This document shows positions 27,108 through 35,315 of a stretch of DNA of 64,000 nucleotides, one piece after another. The notes beneath the pieces were generated by a model. That model was not told the origin of the DNA. It saw nothing but the letters and a program-made list of their open reading frames with translations, and did no database searches. The number at the start of each line of letters is the position of its first letter. Within the stretch, counting starts at the first letter, position 1. Origin of the DNA: Pseudonocardia kunmingensis (GTDB lineage: Bacteria; Actinomycetota; Actinomycetes; Mycobacteriales; Pseudonocardiaceae); NCBI RefSeq assembly GCF_006716445.1, contig NZ_VFPA01000006.1, positions 310,001 through 374,000 on the forward strand, in the 5' to 3' direction. A program made the position numbers and the translations under genes.

Positions 27108-27532
27108 GTCAGCTCCTCGAACTCGACGACGGTCGGCGCGAGCCGCGCCCACTCGGCGGTGTCGGCCGCGGCCTCGCGGGCGGCCACCCGCCCGCACAGG
27201 GCGAGCACGTCCGCGGCGCGCGGCCGTCCGGCCTGCACCTCGGCGTCGCAGATCGCGGCGGCGAGCGCCGCGGCGCGGTCGTCGCCCAGGCGCATCGCCC
27301 ACCCGCGGGCGCCGCCCAGCTCCACCTCCGCCTGTACGGCCAGCACGTCGCCGAGCAGGAACCGCTCGCCGGCGATCGGCTCGGTGACCTGCGTGGCCAC
27401 GCATCCCACCTCGGGGGACCGCAACACGCGGGGTGCCACCCCGTCGGCCAGGCACGCGTCGGCGAGCCCGACCAGCTCCTCGTACCGCGCGAGCGCCAGC
27501 AGCGCCGTGCGCTCCTCACGCGAGACGTCCAT
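27104..27532 (-). CDS. phnG: C-P lyase core subunit PhnG
   Basis: A 142-residue core subunit. Visible family features are VLRSPEVGCVATQV and GERFLLGDVLAVQAEVELGGARGWAMRLGDDRAAALAAAICDAEV. ATG 27532 is chosen because AAGGAGAGGAAC lies just upstream; an ATG seven codons earlier has no such site. The start lies within the last codons of phnF (17-base overlap), so regulator and enzyme genes are transcribed together. Confidence 0.93.
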   Translation of the reverse strand: MDVSREERTALLALARYEELVGLADACLADGVAPRVLRSPEVGCVATQVTEPIAGERFLLGDVLAVQAEVELGGARGWAMRLGDDRAAALAAAICDAEVQAGRPRAADVLALCGRVAAREAAADTAEWARLAPTVVEFEELT

Positions 27533-28286
27533 GTTCCTCTCCTTCGGTGTCATCAGCCCTCGCTCCGCTCGGGGCGGCCGAGCCCAGCTCGACCACCACG
27601 CGGATCGCGTCCGAGCGCATCCAGGACCTGCTGCACATGACGGCGCGCCCGCTCCCGGCGTCGCGGCTCAGGCTCTCCACCAGCCACACCGGCCGGCTCG
27701 GTTCGATCTCCAGCCCGGCGCAGACCGCGGGTGGCGGCACGTCGAGGCTCACCCGGCACCAGGCGCGCACCGGCTCGACGCGCGCCACCTGCCGCAGGAT
27801 CAGGTCGAGCGAGTCGGCGGCGTGCACGGCGAGGCCGAGGTCGGGCACCAGCTCCACCGGCACCCACTCCTCGCCGCGCGCCGCGAGCAGGTCGTCGATG
27901 TAGGACTGCCGGACGAGCCGGTGGCACGGTGTGCCGGCCGGCAGCCCCAGCGCGGGCGCGTGCTCGGCCGGCAGCGGCCGGGTCTCGATGCTCCGCACCA
28001 CGCTGCGCGGGGTGGCACCGGCCGCGGCCACGGTCTCGTGCCAGGACGGGCGGCGGTCGTGGGCGATCGTGTAGTCGATGCGCCGGCTCACGAACGTGCC
28101 CGCCCCCTGCACCCGCCGCACCAGCAGCCGGCGCTCCAGCTCCTGCAGCGCGGCCCGCGCGGCCGCGCGGCCCACGCCGAACCGCCTGCCGATCCCGTGC
28201 TCCCCGTCGAGGCGGGTGCCCGCGGGTGCCCCGGCGAGCTCGGCGGCGAGCTCGTCGGCGATCTCCAGGTACCGGGTTGCCGTCAC
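27516..28286 (-). CDS. phnF: GntR/HutC-type regulator of phosphonate use (PhnF)
   Basis: A 256-residue regulator with an N-terminal winged helix (ADELAAELAGAPAGTRLDGEHGIGRRFGVGRAAARAALQELERRLLVRRVQGAGTFV, about 10-66) and a UTRA ligand domain after it (SWHETVAAAGATPRSVVRSIETRPL, PVWLVESLSRDAGSGRAVMCSRSWMRSDAI). It lies between phnE and phnG and overlaps phnG. In mycobacteria PhnF is a phosphate-responsive repressor of phosphonate transport genes. CACCC-TGTC-GGGTG at 28292-28305, just upstream of the GTG start, is the only inverted repeat I see near it; whether it is the operator is unknown. Confidence 0.9.
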   Translation of the reverse strand: MTATRYLEIADELAAELAGAPAGTRLDGEHGIGRRFGVGRAAARAALQELERRLLVRRVQGAGTFVSRRIDYTIAHDRRPSWHETVAAAGATPRSVVRSIETRPLPAEHAPALGLPAGTPCHRLVRQSYIDDLLAARGEEWVPVELVPDLGLAVHAADSLDLILRQVARVEPVRAWCRVSLDVPPPAVCAGLEIEPSRPVWLVESLSRDAGSGRAVMCSRSWMRSDAIRVVVELGSAAPSGARADDTEGEEHGRLA

Positions 28287-28407
28287 GTGATCACCCTGTC
28301 GGGTGGGCTTGTCCGAACAACTGCGTCGCCGGTAACGGGCGGGGAAACGGGCGTGAACGGGCGCGGAGGTTGTCGCGGGCTCCGGTGCGGCGGGAACCGC
28401 CGGAGCG

Positions 28408-30111
28408 CTACGCGACCGCCCGGCGCAGCCAGAGGGCGAGCAGTTCCACGGCCATGACCGTGGCGAAGACCAGCAGCATGATCGTCGTGACCACGCCGAA
28501 CTGCAGCACCCTCGAGGCGTTGAGCAGGTAGAACCCGATGCCGCCCGCCCCGACGATGCCGAGCAGGGTGGCGGAGCGGATGTTGACGTCGAGCTGGTAG
28601 AGCAGGTGCGCCACCAGCGCGGGCGCGGCCTGCGGCAGGGTCACCGCGGTGAACACCTGCAGCCGGGACGCGCCCGTGGCCCGCACCGCCTGCTGCACGC
28701 GCACGTCGGTCTCCTCGAGCGAGTCGGCCACGAGCTTGCCGAGCAGCCCGACGGCGCCGATCGCGAGCGCGAGCGCGCCCGCCACCGGGCCGAGCCCGGT
28801 GATCACGACGAACACGATCGCGAGGATCAGCTCCGGCAGCCCGCGGACGACCACGACCACGGCGCGGAACGCCGCGGCGATCCCCGGTGTCGGGGCGACG
28901 TTGCGCGCGGCCAGCGCGCCCACCGGCAGCGCGAGCAGGGCCCCGAGCAGCGTCGCGGCCAGGGCGATCTGCACGGTGACGGCCAGCTCCGCGAGCAGGT
29001 CGGGCAGGATGCCGCCCGCGCTCGGCGGCCAGAACAGACCCAGCGTCGCCGGCAGCTCCACCAGCCCGCCCAGCAGCACCGCGGGGGAGAGGCCGGCCGT
29101 CGGCACCGACAGCGCGATCGCCAGCACGGTCACGGCGGCGTACAGCGCGGCCCGGAGGCGCCGGCCCGTCCACGGCGGGGTGAGCCGCCCGGTCGCGAGC
29201 GGGGCCGGTGCCCGGCCGGCGCGCCCGCGCAGCAGCGCGGCCAGCGCGGCGCCCGGCCCGCGCCTGCGGCCGGACTCGCCCGCCCCGCCCAGCAGCGCCC
29301 GGCGCACCGCGCCGGACACCAGCTCCACCACCACGCACAGCCCGAGCACGACGAGCGCGAGCGCCATCCCGCGCTGGTAGTCCAGCCGGCGCAGCGCGCC
29401 CGCGATCTCGAAGCCCAGCCCGCCGACCCCGACGAACCCGAGCACCACCGAGATGCGCAGGTTGATGTCGAAGCGGTGCAGCGCGGTGGCGACGAACGCC
29501 GGCAGCACGGCCGGCAGGACCCCGCTCACCAGCTCCTGCAGCCGGCCCGCTCCGGCGGCGCGCACGGCCGTGCGCGGTCCCTCGTCGACCTGCTCGATCG
29601 CGTCGGCGTAGAGCTTGGCGACCATGCCGACCGAGTGCAGCCCCATCGCGAGCACGCCCGCGGCGGCGCCGAGGCCGAACAGCCGGAAGAACACGATCGC
29701 GAGCACCACGTCCGGCACCGCGCGGGCGACGACGACGAGCGCGCGGGCCCCGTACCGCGCCGCCGGGGCGGGGCTCGTGTTGCCGGCGGCGAGCACCGCG
29801 ACCGGCACGCTGAGCAGCACCGCGAGCAGGGTGGCGCACACGACGATGGCGAGCGTCTGCCCGCAGAGCACGAGCACCTCGGCGAGCGGCGGGAAGTCCA
29901 GCGGCAGCGTGCGACCGAGGAAGTCGGCGGCGTTGCCGGCGCTGTCGACGAGCGTGGCGACGTTCAGCCGCAGCTCGGCCACCGACCACAGCGCCGCGCC
30001 GAGCAGCGCGATCAGCACGAGCACGGCGGCGGTGCCGGTGCGCGTGGGCCGGGCGAGCGTGCCGCGGTCCTCCGGGGGGCCGCTGCGTTGCGCGGGGACG
30101 AGCGCGGTCAC
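28408..30111 (-). CDS. phnE: Phosphonate ABC permease, PhnE1-PhnE2 fusion
   Basis: A 567-residue membrane protein made of two complete PhnE-type permeases in tandem. The first (about 25-285) has the coupling-loop segment LYADAIEQVDEGPRTAVRAAGAGRLQEL and HRFDINLRISVVLGFVGVGGLGFEI. The second (about 320-565) repeats it as VADSLEETDVRVQQAVRATGASRLQVF and YQLDVNIRSATLLGIVGAGGIGFYL. Most bacteria use a homodimer or two genes, so one polypeptide can form the entire membrane channel. GTG 30111 overlaps the phnC stop (GTGA). The domain junction near residue 290 is rich in Arg and Ala. Confidence 0.94.
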   Translation of the reverse strand: MTALVPAQRSGPPEDRGTLARPTRTGTAAVLVLIALLGAALWSVAELRLNVATLVDSAGNAADFLGRTLPLDFPPLAEVLVLCGQTLAIVVCATLLAVLLSVPVAVLAAGNTSPAPAARYGARALVVVARAVPDVVLAIVFFRLFGLGAAAGVLAMGLHSVGMVAKLYADAIEQVDEGPRTAVRAAGAGRLQELVSGVLPAVLPAFVATALHRFDINLRISVVLGFVGVGGLGFEIAGALRRLDYQRGMALALVVLGLCVVVELVSGAVRRALLGGAGESGRRRGPGAALAALLRGRAGRAPAPLATGRLTPPWTGRRLRAALYAAVTVLAIALSVPTAGLSPAVLLGGLVELPATLGLFWPPSAGGILPDLLAELAVTVQIALAATLLGALLALPVGALAARNVAPTPGIAAAFRAVVVVVRGLPELILAIVFVVITGLGPVAGALALAIGAVGLLGKLVADSLEETDVRVQQAVRATGASRLQVFTAVTLPQAAPALVAHLLYQLDVNIRSATLLGIVGAGGIGFYLLNASRVLQFGVVTTIMLLVFATVMAVELLALWLRRAVA

Positions 30112-30902
30112 GTGGCGAGCACCGGTGCGCCGGCCGGGGCGGCGGACCGGCCGGTGTAGACCTCCATCGCCGCGTCGCGGTCCAGCTCGGCCACCGGCCG
30201 GTCCAGCACCACCCGCCCGGAGCGCAGCCCGACCACCCGCTCGCCCAGCGCCAGCGCCAGGTCCACCTGGTGCAGGCTGCACAGCACGGTCAGCCGGTCC
30301 TCGCGGGCGAGGGTGGCGATCAGCTCCAGCACCTGCGTCGCGGACTCGGGATCGAGCGAGGCCACGGGCTCGTCGGCGAGCAGGATCCGGGGCCGCTGCA
30401 GCAGCGCGCGGGCCACGGCCACCCGCTGCTGCTGGCCGCCGGACAGGGTGTCGGCGCGCTGGAAGCGCTGGTCGGCGAGGCCGACGCGGTCCAGCTGCTC
30501 CAGCGCCGCCGCACGCACCCGCCGCGGGTAGGTGGGCAGGCCCAGGCGGGGGCCGCGCAGCGTCCCGAGCGCGCCCGTGCAGACGTTCTCCAGCACGGTG
30601 AGCCCGCCGACGAGGTGGAACTGCTGGAACACCATGCCGACGCGCCGCCGCAGCCGCCGCAGGGCCGCGCCGCCGGCCGTGCCGACGTCGGTGCCGAGCA
30701 CCTGCACGCGGCCTGCGGACGGCCCGTGCAGGCCGTTGACGTGGCGCAGCAGCGTCGACTTGCCCGAGCCCGACGCGCCGAGCAACACGACGACCTCGCC
30801 CGCGTGGACGGAGAGCGACACGTCGTCCAGCGCGTGCGCGCCGCCGTCGAAGCGTTTGTGGACCCCGGCGAGCTCGAGGACGACCTCCGGTGCGTGCGTC
30901 AC
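30108..30902 (-). CDS. phnC: Phosphonate ABC transporter ATPase PhnC
   Basis: A 264-residue ATPase with Walker A GASGSGKST (42-50), Q-loop VFQQFHLV, signature LSGGQQQR (153-160), Walker B ILLADEPVASLD (D177, E178) and H-loop SLHQVDLAL. The phrase FQQFHLVGGLTVLENVCTGALG is typical of PhnC. It energises PhnE for import of the phosphonate captured by PhnD. GTG 30902 is five bases after the phnD stop. Confidence 0.96.
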   Translation of the reverse strand: MTHAPEVVLELAGVHKRFDGGAHALDDVSLSVHAGEVVVLLGASGSGKSTLLRHVNGLHGPSAGRVQVLGTDVGTAGGAALRRLRRRVGMVFQQFHLVGGLTVLENVCTGALGTLRGPRLGLPTYPRRVRAAALEQLDRVGLADQRFQRADTLSGGQQQRVAVARALLQRPRILLADEPVASLDPESATQVLELIATLAREDRLTVLCSLHQVDLALALGERVVGLRSGRVVLDRPVAELDRDAAMEVYTGRSAAPAGAPVLAT

Positions 30903-30907
30903 GGCGA

Positions 30908-31864
30908 TCAGTCCAGGCTCGTGCAGGACTCGGCCTCGGTGACGTCGCAGACGCGGCGCACCCCGTCGTAGAGCGCGTCGTCGACCGCGACCCAGCCCCA
31001 GCCGCGCTCCTCACCGGTCTCGCACTCCGCGGCGCTCGCGCAGAAGCCGTTGGCGGCGAGGTAGTCGACGTTCGCCTTCTGCGCGAACGCGTCGGCGATC
31101 GTCTGCCGCAGCTGCGGGTCGACGTCGCTCGCCAGCGCCACCGGTGAGCCGGCGATCGTCTCCGAGCGCCACACCGTGCGCAGCTGCCTCGGCTGCAGCT
31201 GCCCGGTCTCGATCAGCTGCGTGTCGACGATGGTGTCGTAGGCGAACCCGGCGTCGCACTGCCCGCTCGCGACGGCCAGCGCCGACGCGTCGTGCCCGCC
31301 GGCGAACACCGGCGTGACCCCGGCGGCCGGGTCGACGCCGGCCTCGATCAGGCCCGCGCTCGGGTAGAGGAAGCCGGAGGTGGAGTTCGGGTCCACGAAG
31401 CAGACGGTGCGGCCGGCGAAACCGGCGAGGTCGGTGATGCCCGAGTCGGCAGCCGTGATCCCGTAGGACTGGTAGCCCGGCTCCTCGCCCGGCGCGTCGA
31501 CGCTCGCCGCGACCGGCGTGATGCCCGGGTCCTGGCCCTTGGCCAGCACGTAGGAGAACGGGCCGAACGTGGCGATGTCGATCTGCCCGGCGCGCATGCC
31601 CTCGATGACGGCCGCGTAGTCGGTGGCGTTCTGGAACTCGACCGTCGCACCGGTCTCGCGCTCGAGCATCGCGATGACCGACGCGTAGCTCTGCTGCAAC
31701 GACGTCGACTCCTCCGACGGCACGGCCGCGAAGACGAGCGTCTGCGCCGATCCGGACGGTCTGGAGGAATCGGGCGACTCGACGGCGCTCTCACCGCACG
31801 CGGTGAGCGCGAACAGGGCCGCGCACGTGCCGGCGACGGCGGCGCGGCGGAGGGTGGGGGTCAT
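30908..31864 (-). CDS. phnD: Phosphonate-binding lipoprotein PhnD
   Basis: A 318-residue periplasmic-type binding protein, secreted as a lipoprotein (signal peptide with lipobox LTAC, Cys23). The mature part has FAAVPSEESTSLQQSYASVIAMLERETGATVEFQNATDYAAVIEGMRAGQIDIATFGPFSYVLA, the PhnD-type opening, and VCFVDPNSTSGFLYPSAGL further on. ATG 31864 has AGGAGC upstream. As the first gene of phnD-C-E it is the likely start of the 11-kb phosphonate transcript. Confidence 0.95.
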   Translation of the reverse strand: MTPTLRRAAVAGTCAALFALTACGESAVESPDSSRPSGSAQTLVFAAVPSEESTSLQQSYASVIAMLERETGATVEFQNATDYAAVIEGMRAGQIDIATFGPFSYVLAKGQDPGITPVAASVDAPGEEPGYQSYGITAADSGITDLAGFAGRTVCFVDPNSTSGFLYPSAGLIEAGVDPAAGVTPVFAGGHDASALAVASGQCDAGFAYDTIVDTQLIETGQLQPRQLRTVWRSETIAGSPVALASDVDPQLRQTIADAFAQKANVDYLAANGFCASAAECETGEERGWGWVAVDDALYDGVRRVCDVTEAESCTSLD

Positions 31865-32218
31865 GAGGGAGCTCCTGGGACGTGCAGGCCGGGGTGACGG
31901 ACGGCAGCGAGCGTGATGCGGCCGGGTGCCGGGCCCGACACGTCCGGGTGGCCCGCGGGCGAACGGGGCCCGACGGTTGGGGGTACCGGGGCGGACAGGG
32001 CGCGCACCGGGATGTCGATAATGACGCCGGTGGTGGCCGAGGCCGGCGTCACGCGCGCCGCGACGTCCCGGACTTGTCGCGCTGCCGCCGCTCGCGCATC
32101 ATCAGCGGAAAGAATGTGGAACCGGGTTCTGCTACGCGGAACTCGCACCACTGAATGTCGTCGTCGGAGCCGTGGCCCAGGTCCGTTTCCGGCACCCGAG
32201 GAAAGGGGACCACCGGCT
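31865..32218. other. Divergent promoter region between phnD and eda
   Basis: These 354 bases separate two divergently read operons. Short open frames exist on both strands but lack ribosome sites or family motifs, so I treat the region as non-coding. Its right third is less GC-rich and holds the IclR-like palindrome at 32126-32142. No clear operator for PhnF or a phosphate-box PhoP pair stands out on the phnD side. Confidence 0.6.
32126..32142. promoter_or_regulatory. IclR-type operator upstream of eda-kdgK
   Basis: GTTCTGC (32126-32132), centre TAC, then GCGGAAC (32136-32142) form a 17-base palindrome with one mismatch, close to the TTCCGC-N3-GCGGAA pattern of IclR-family regulators in actinobacteria. 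It overlaps another small palindrome, GAACCGGGTTC (32119-32129). It lies about 77 bases before the eda start. No IclR gene is in the window, so the regulator would be encoded elsewhere. Confidence 0.5.
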
Positions 32219-32884
32219 GTGACCGACGCCACCGCACGCCAGGACGCTCCGCAGCGCATCCCGGTCGGCGCCCAGCTGGCCGCCACCCGGGTCGTCGCGA
32301 TCCTGCGCGCCGAGAACGCCGACCGCGCCGAGGCCGTCGTCGACGTCCTGGTCGAGGCGGGCGTTCGCAGCCTCGAGCTGACGCTCACGACGCGCGGCGC
32401 GCTCGAGGTCGTCGAGCGGCTCGCCGCCCGCGTCCCGTCCGACGTCGAGGTCGGCGTCGGCACGGTCCTCACCGCGCAGGAGGTGGACCGCTCGGTCGAC
32501 GCCGGTGCCACGTTCGTCGTCTCCCCGTCCGTGGACCAGGAGGTGATCGCGGCGGCGCTGCGCCGCGGCGTGGCGAGCTACCCGGGTGCGTTCACCCCCA
32601 CCGAGATCGTCGAGGCCTGGAAGGCGGGGGCGAGCGCGGTGAAGCTCTTCCCGGCCGGGTCGCTGGGCCCGGGCTACCTCAAGGCCGTGCGCGGCCCCCT
32701 CCCGGACATCCCGGTCGTGCCCACCGGGGGCGTCGGCGCCGAGGACATCGGCCCGTGGCTCTCGGCGGGGGCGCTGGCCGTCGGCATGGGCGGGCCGCTG
32801 ATCGGTGACGCCCTGTCGGCCGACGGCGACCTGGGCGCCCTCGCGGAGCGGGCCGGCGCGGCCGTCGCGGCGGCGCGGCGATGA
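32219..32884 (+). CDS. eda: KDPG aldolase
   Basis: A 221-residue class I aldolase that splits 2-dehydro-3-deoxy-6-phosphogluconate into pyruvate and glyceraldehyde 3-phosphate. It has the catalytic glutamate in SLELTLTT (E53), VGVGTVLTAQEVDRSVDAGATFVVSP and the Schiff-base lysine K142 in AVKLFPAG, with the late TGGV phosphate loop. GTG 32219 follows GGAAAGGGGA. It overlaps kdgK as ATGA. Together they complete KDG catabolism; the only upstream signal noted is the IclR-like palindrome. Confidence 0.95.
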   Translation: MTDATARQDAPQRIPVGAQLAATRVVAILRAENADRAEAVVDVLVEAGVRSLELTLTTRGALEVVERLAARVPSDVEVGVGTVLTAQEVDRSVDAGATFVVSPSVDQEVIAAALRRGVASYPGAFTPTEIVEAWKAGASAVKLFPAGSLGPGYLKAVRGPLPDIPVVPTGGVGAEDIGPWLSAGALAVGMGGPLIGDALSADGDLGALAERAGAAVAAARR

Positions 32885-33861
32885 CCGCGCCGAGCGCGCC
32901 GCGACCCGGCACCGGGCTGGTCACGCTCGGGGAGACGCTGGGGCTGCTCGTCGCCGAGGACGTGGGCCCGCTCTCCCTGGCCCGCGGCATGCGCCTGTCC
33001 ATGGGCGGCGCCGAGTCGAACGTCGCGATCGGGGTGTCGCGCCTCGGCGTGCCCGCCACCTGGATCGGCCGGCTGGGGCGCGACCCCATCGGCGACCTGG
33101 TCGAGCGGCACCTGCTCGCCGAGCGGGTGCGCTGCCTCGTCCAGCGCGACGACGCGCCCACCGCGCTCATGCTCCGGGAGCGGCGCACCGGCTCCGCCCA
33201 GAACGTCACCTACTACCGGCACGGCAGCGCCGGCTCGCACCTGTGCCCCGACGACCTGCCCCCGGGCGTCGTCGAGGAGGCGGGCGTGCTGCACCTGTCC
33301 GGCATCACCCCCGCGCTGGGGGAGTCGCCCGCCGCCGCGGTGCGCGAGGCGGTGCGCCGGGCGCGGGGGGCGGGCGTGCCGGTGTCGGTGGACCTGAACT
33401 TCCGCTCCCGGCTGTGGGACGCCGCCACCGCCGCGCCGGTGTTCCGCGAGCTCGCCGCCGGCGCGGACATGCTGTTCGCCGGTGACGACGAGGCCCGCAT
33501 CGCACTGGAGATCGAGGATCCGGAGAAGTCCGGTCCCGAGGAGCTCGCCACCGCGCTGGCCGCGCTCGGCCCGGCCGAGGTCGTCGTCAAGCGCGGTCGC
33601 CGCGGCGCCACCGCGCTGATCGACGGCGACCTGATCGACGTCCCCGCGCTGCCGGTGCAGACGGTCGACAGCGTGGGCGCGGGCGACGCCTTCGTGGCCG
33701 GCTACCTCGCGTGCCGGCTCGCCGGCCGCGACGTCGCCGAACGGCTGCGCACGGCGGCGGTCACCGGCGCGCTCGCGGTGACCGTGCCCGGTGACTGGGA
33801 GGCCTCGCCGCGACCCCACGAGCTGGCCCTGCTCGGCGCCGAGGAGGATGTCCAGCGCTGA
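32881..33861 (+). CDS. kdgK: 2-dehydro-3-deoxygluconokinase
   Basis: A 326-residue PfkB-family sugar kinase. It opens LVTLGETLGLLV, followed by LSMGGAESNVAIGVSRLG, and ends with the ATP/anion-hole motif DSVGAGDAFVAGYL (catalytic D269). The pairing with eda fixes the likely substrate as 2-dehydro-3-deoxygluconate. The N-terminal methionine overlaps the aldolase stop. A pirin gene follows after 43 bases and may be co-transcribed. Confidence 0.93.
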   Translation: MTAPSAPRPGTGLVTLGETLGLLVAEDVGPLSLARGMRLSMGGAESNVAIGVSRLGVPATWIGRLGRDPIGDLVERHLLAERVRCLVQRDDAPTALMLRERRTGSAQNVTYYRHGSAGSHLCPDDLPPGVVEEAGVLHLSGITPALGESPAAAVREAVRRARGAGVPVSVDLNFRSRLWDAATAAPVFRELAAGADMLFAGDDEARIALEIEDPEKSGPEELATALAALGPAEVVVKRGRRGATALIDGDLIDVPALPVQTVDSVGAGDAFVAGYLACRLAGRDVAERLRTAAVTGALAVTVPGDWEASPRPHELALLGAEEDVQR

Positions 33862-33904
33862 GCGCCCCACCCCTCCGACAGCGGACACAGGAAGGCAACG
33901 CCCC

Positions 33905-34696
33905 ATGGCCACCGACGGCGCGCCGGCAGGCCGGGAAGCCGGTGGGCGGGTAGTGCTCGCGGGCCGCGGTGTCGACCGCGTCGAGGACGGGCTGCACACC
34001 GGGCCGGACGCCGAGGTCGACGACCGGTGGGTGCACGTCACGGCCACGGCGCGCACCGACCCGTTCCGCGTCCTCACCGAGGACCGGTTCAGCACGCACG
34101 GCTTCGGGACGCACGCCCACCACGGCATCGAGACCGCCACCGTCGTGCTGGACGGCGCGCTCGCGCACGCCGACAGCACGGGCGGCGCCGGCGTCCTGCA
34201 CGCGGGCGACGCGCAGTGGATGACCGCGGGTCGCGGGATCGAGCACCGCGAGGTCGCCGCTCCCGGGCGGCACGTCCACATGCTGCAGCTGTGGGTGGAC
34301 CTGCCCGCCGGCCTGCGCGACGCCGCGCCCGGGCACCAGGAGCTTCGCTCCGCCGACCGGCCCCGGTTCACGCGCCCCGGCGCGGTCGTCGACGTCGTGG
34401 CGGGGACGGTGGACGGTGTGGTCGGGCCGGCCCGTCCGGTGTCGGCGGTCCAGCTCGTGCTCGTCACGCTCGATCCGGGTGCGGCGCTGGCGCTGCCGGT
34501 GCCGCCTGCCCACCGCGCGTTCGCGCTCGTGGTGGCCGGCGAGGCCGCGGTCGGCGACGACCGGCCGGTCGGGCTGCGCCAGACGGCCTGGTCCGAGCCG
34601 GGCATCGCGGGCCACCTGGCCCTGCGCGGTGGGCCCGCGGGCGCCCGGCTCGTGGTGGCCAGCGGCCCCCCGGCCGCGGCCTCCGCCGCCCCGTAG
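33905..34696 (+). CDS. Pirin-family protein
   Basis: A 263-residue bicupin. The metal-binding half has THAHHGIETATVVLDGALAHAD and MTAGRGIEHRE (the H-x-H, H and E ligands), and the C-terminal cupin half contains RPVSAVQLVLVTLDPGAALALPVP. Bacterial pirins act as quercetinases or as redox-linked regulators; this one's role is unknown. ATG 33905 has AGGAAGG nine bases upstream. It lies 43 bases after kdgK and is followed by a strong hairpin. Confidence 0.85.
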   Translation: MATDGAPAGREAGGRVVLAGRGVDRVEDGLHTGPDAEVDDRWVHVTATARTDPFRVLTEDRFSTHGFGTHAHHGIETATVVLDGALAHADSTGGAGVLHAGDAQWMTAGRGIEHREVAAPGRHVHMLQLWVDLPAGLRDAAPGHQELRSADRPRFTRPGAVVDVVAGTVDGVVGPARPVSAVQLVLVTLDPGAALALPVPPAHRAFALVVAGEAAVGDDRPVGLRQTAWSEPGIAGHLALRGGPAGARLVVASGPPAAASAAP

Positions 34697-34703
34697 CGCC
34701 GCT

Positions 34704-34769
34704 CGCACACCGATCGTGGTGCTGCCGCACCGACTGCAGTCGGTGCGGCAGCGCGGAAGTCGGTGTGCG
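34704..34769. terminator. Bidirectional hairpin between convergent genes (palindrome type 4)
   Basis: An exact 32-base palindrome at 34721-34752 (half-site GCTGCCGCACCGACTG) is enclosed by a second pair of arms, CGCACACCGA (34704-34713) and TCGGTGTGCG (34760-34769). It fills the gap between the pirin stop at 34696 and the DUF1707 stop at 34775, the position of a two-way terminator. No U-tract follows on either side. It may equally be a dispersed palindromic element. Confidence 0.75.
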
Positions 34770-34774
34770 GCGGG

Positions 34775-35233
34775 TCAGATGGTCGCCGGGACCGTCGGTG
34801 GGGCCGCGTCGCGCGGGGCCCAGCGGTGGTGCAGCAGCACGCTCAGGCCGAGCCACAGCATCGGCCATGCCGGCCAGAAGAACGCGACCGGCCCCATCGC
34901 CCACCGCGTCACCAGGAACACGGCGAGCACGCCGACGATCGCCGCGTGCACGGCGAGGCGGCGGCGGGCGGCGGCGGTGAGCGGGCCGCCGCGGCGGCGG
35001 GGAACCGGCTGCGTGGCGGGGTCGGGCTCGGGGCCGGGCAGGTCCGCCGTGAGCGGGACCAGCTCCTCGCGGGTGACCGCGGCGTAGGCCACGGCCTGGC
35101 GCTCGTCGGCCTCGGCCATCGTCAGGCGGCCGTCGGCCGCGGCGGCACGCAGCCGGTCGGCCACGGCCTCGCGCTCGGCGTCGGAGGCGCGCAGCCCGGG
35201 TGCGGGGATCGGGGACGTCGCTGGAGTCGTCAT
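34775..35233 (-). CDS. DUF1707 SHOCT-like membrane protein
   Basis: A 152-residue protein. The N-terminal DUF1707 domain shows LRASDAEREAVADRLRAAAADGRLTMAEADERQAVAYAAVTREELVPLTADLP (about 14-66), the standard form in actinobacteria. A basic stretch precedes two transmembrane helices (about 92-108 and 115-133; IVGVLAVFLVTRW, PAWPMLWLGLSVLL). Function unknown; it probably regulates or anchors at the membrane. Its start is 82 bases from the end of the large penicillin-binding protein gene. Confidence 0.88.
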   Translation of the reverse strand: MTTPATSPIPAPGLRASDAEREAVADRLRAAAADGRLTMAEADERQAVAYAAVTREELVPLTADLPGPEPDPATQPVPRRRGGPLTAAARRRLAVHAAIVGVLAVFLVTRWAMGPVAFFWPAWPMLWLGLSVLLHHRWAPRDAAPPTVPATI

Positions 35234-35315
35234 GCCCCCGATGGTCGTCGCGGCGCGGGCGTGGCGCGTCGGCCCGGCGGCGACATCCCGTCTACCCCCA
35301 CCGCGGTAGTCCGGC

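Noticed and set aside
31882..32154. Open frame between phnD and eda
   Set aside because: No ribosome site, no family match, and it covers the promoter region.
34704..34769. Treating this palindrome as proof of Rho-independent termination
   Set aside because: No T-rich tract follows on either strand, so the terminator call rests on position and hairpin only.
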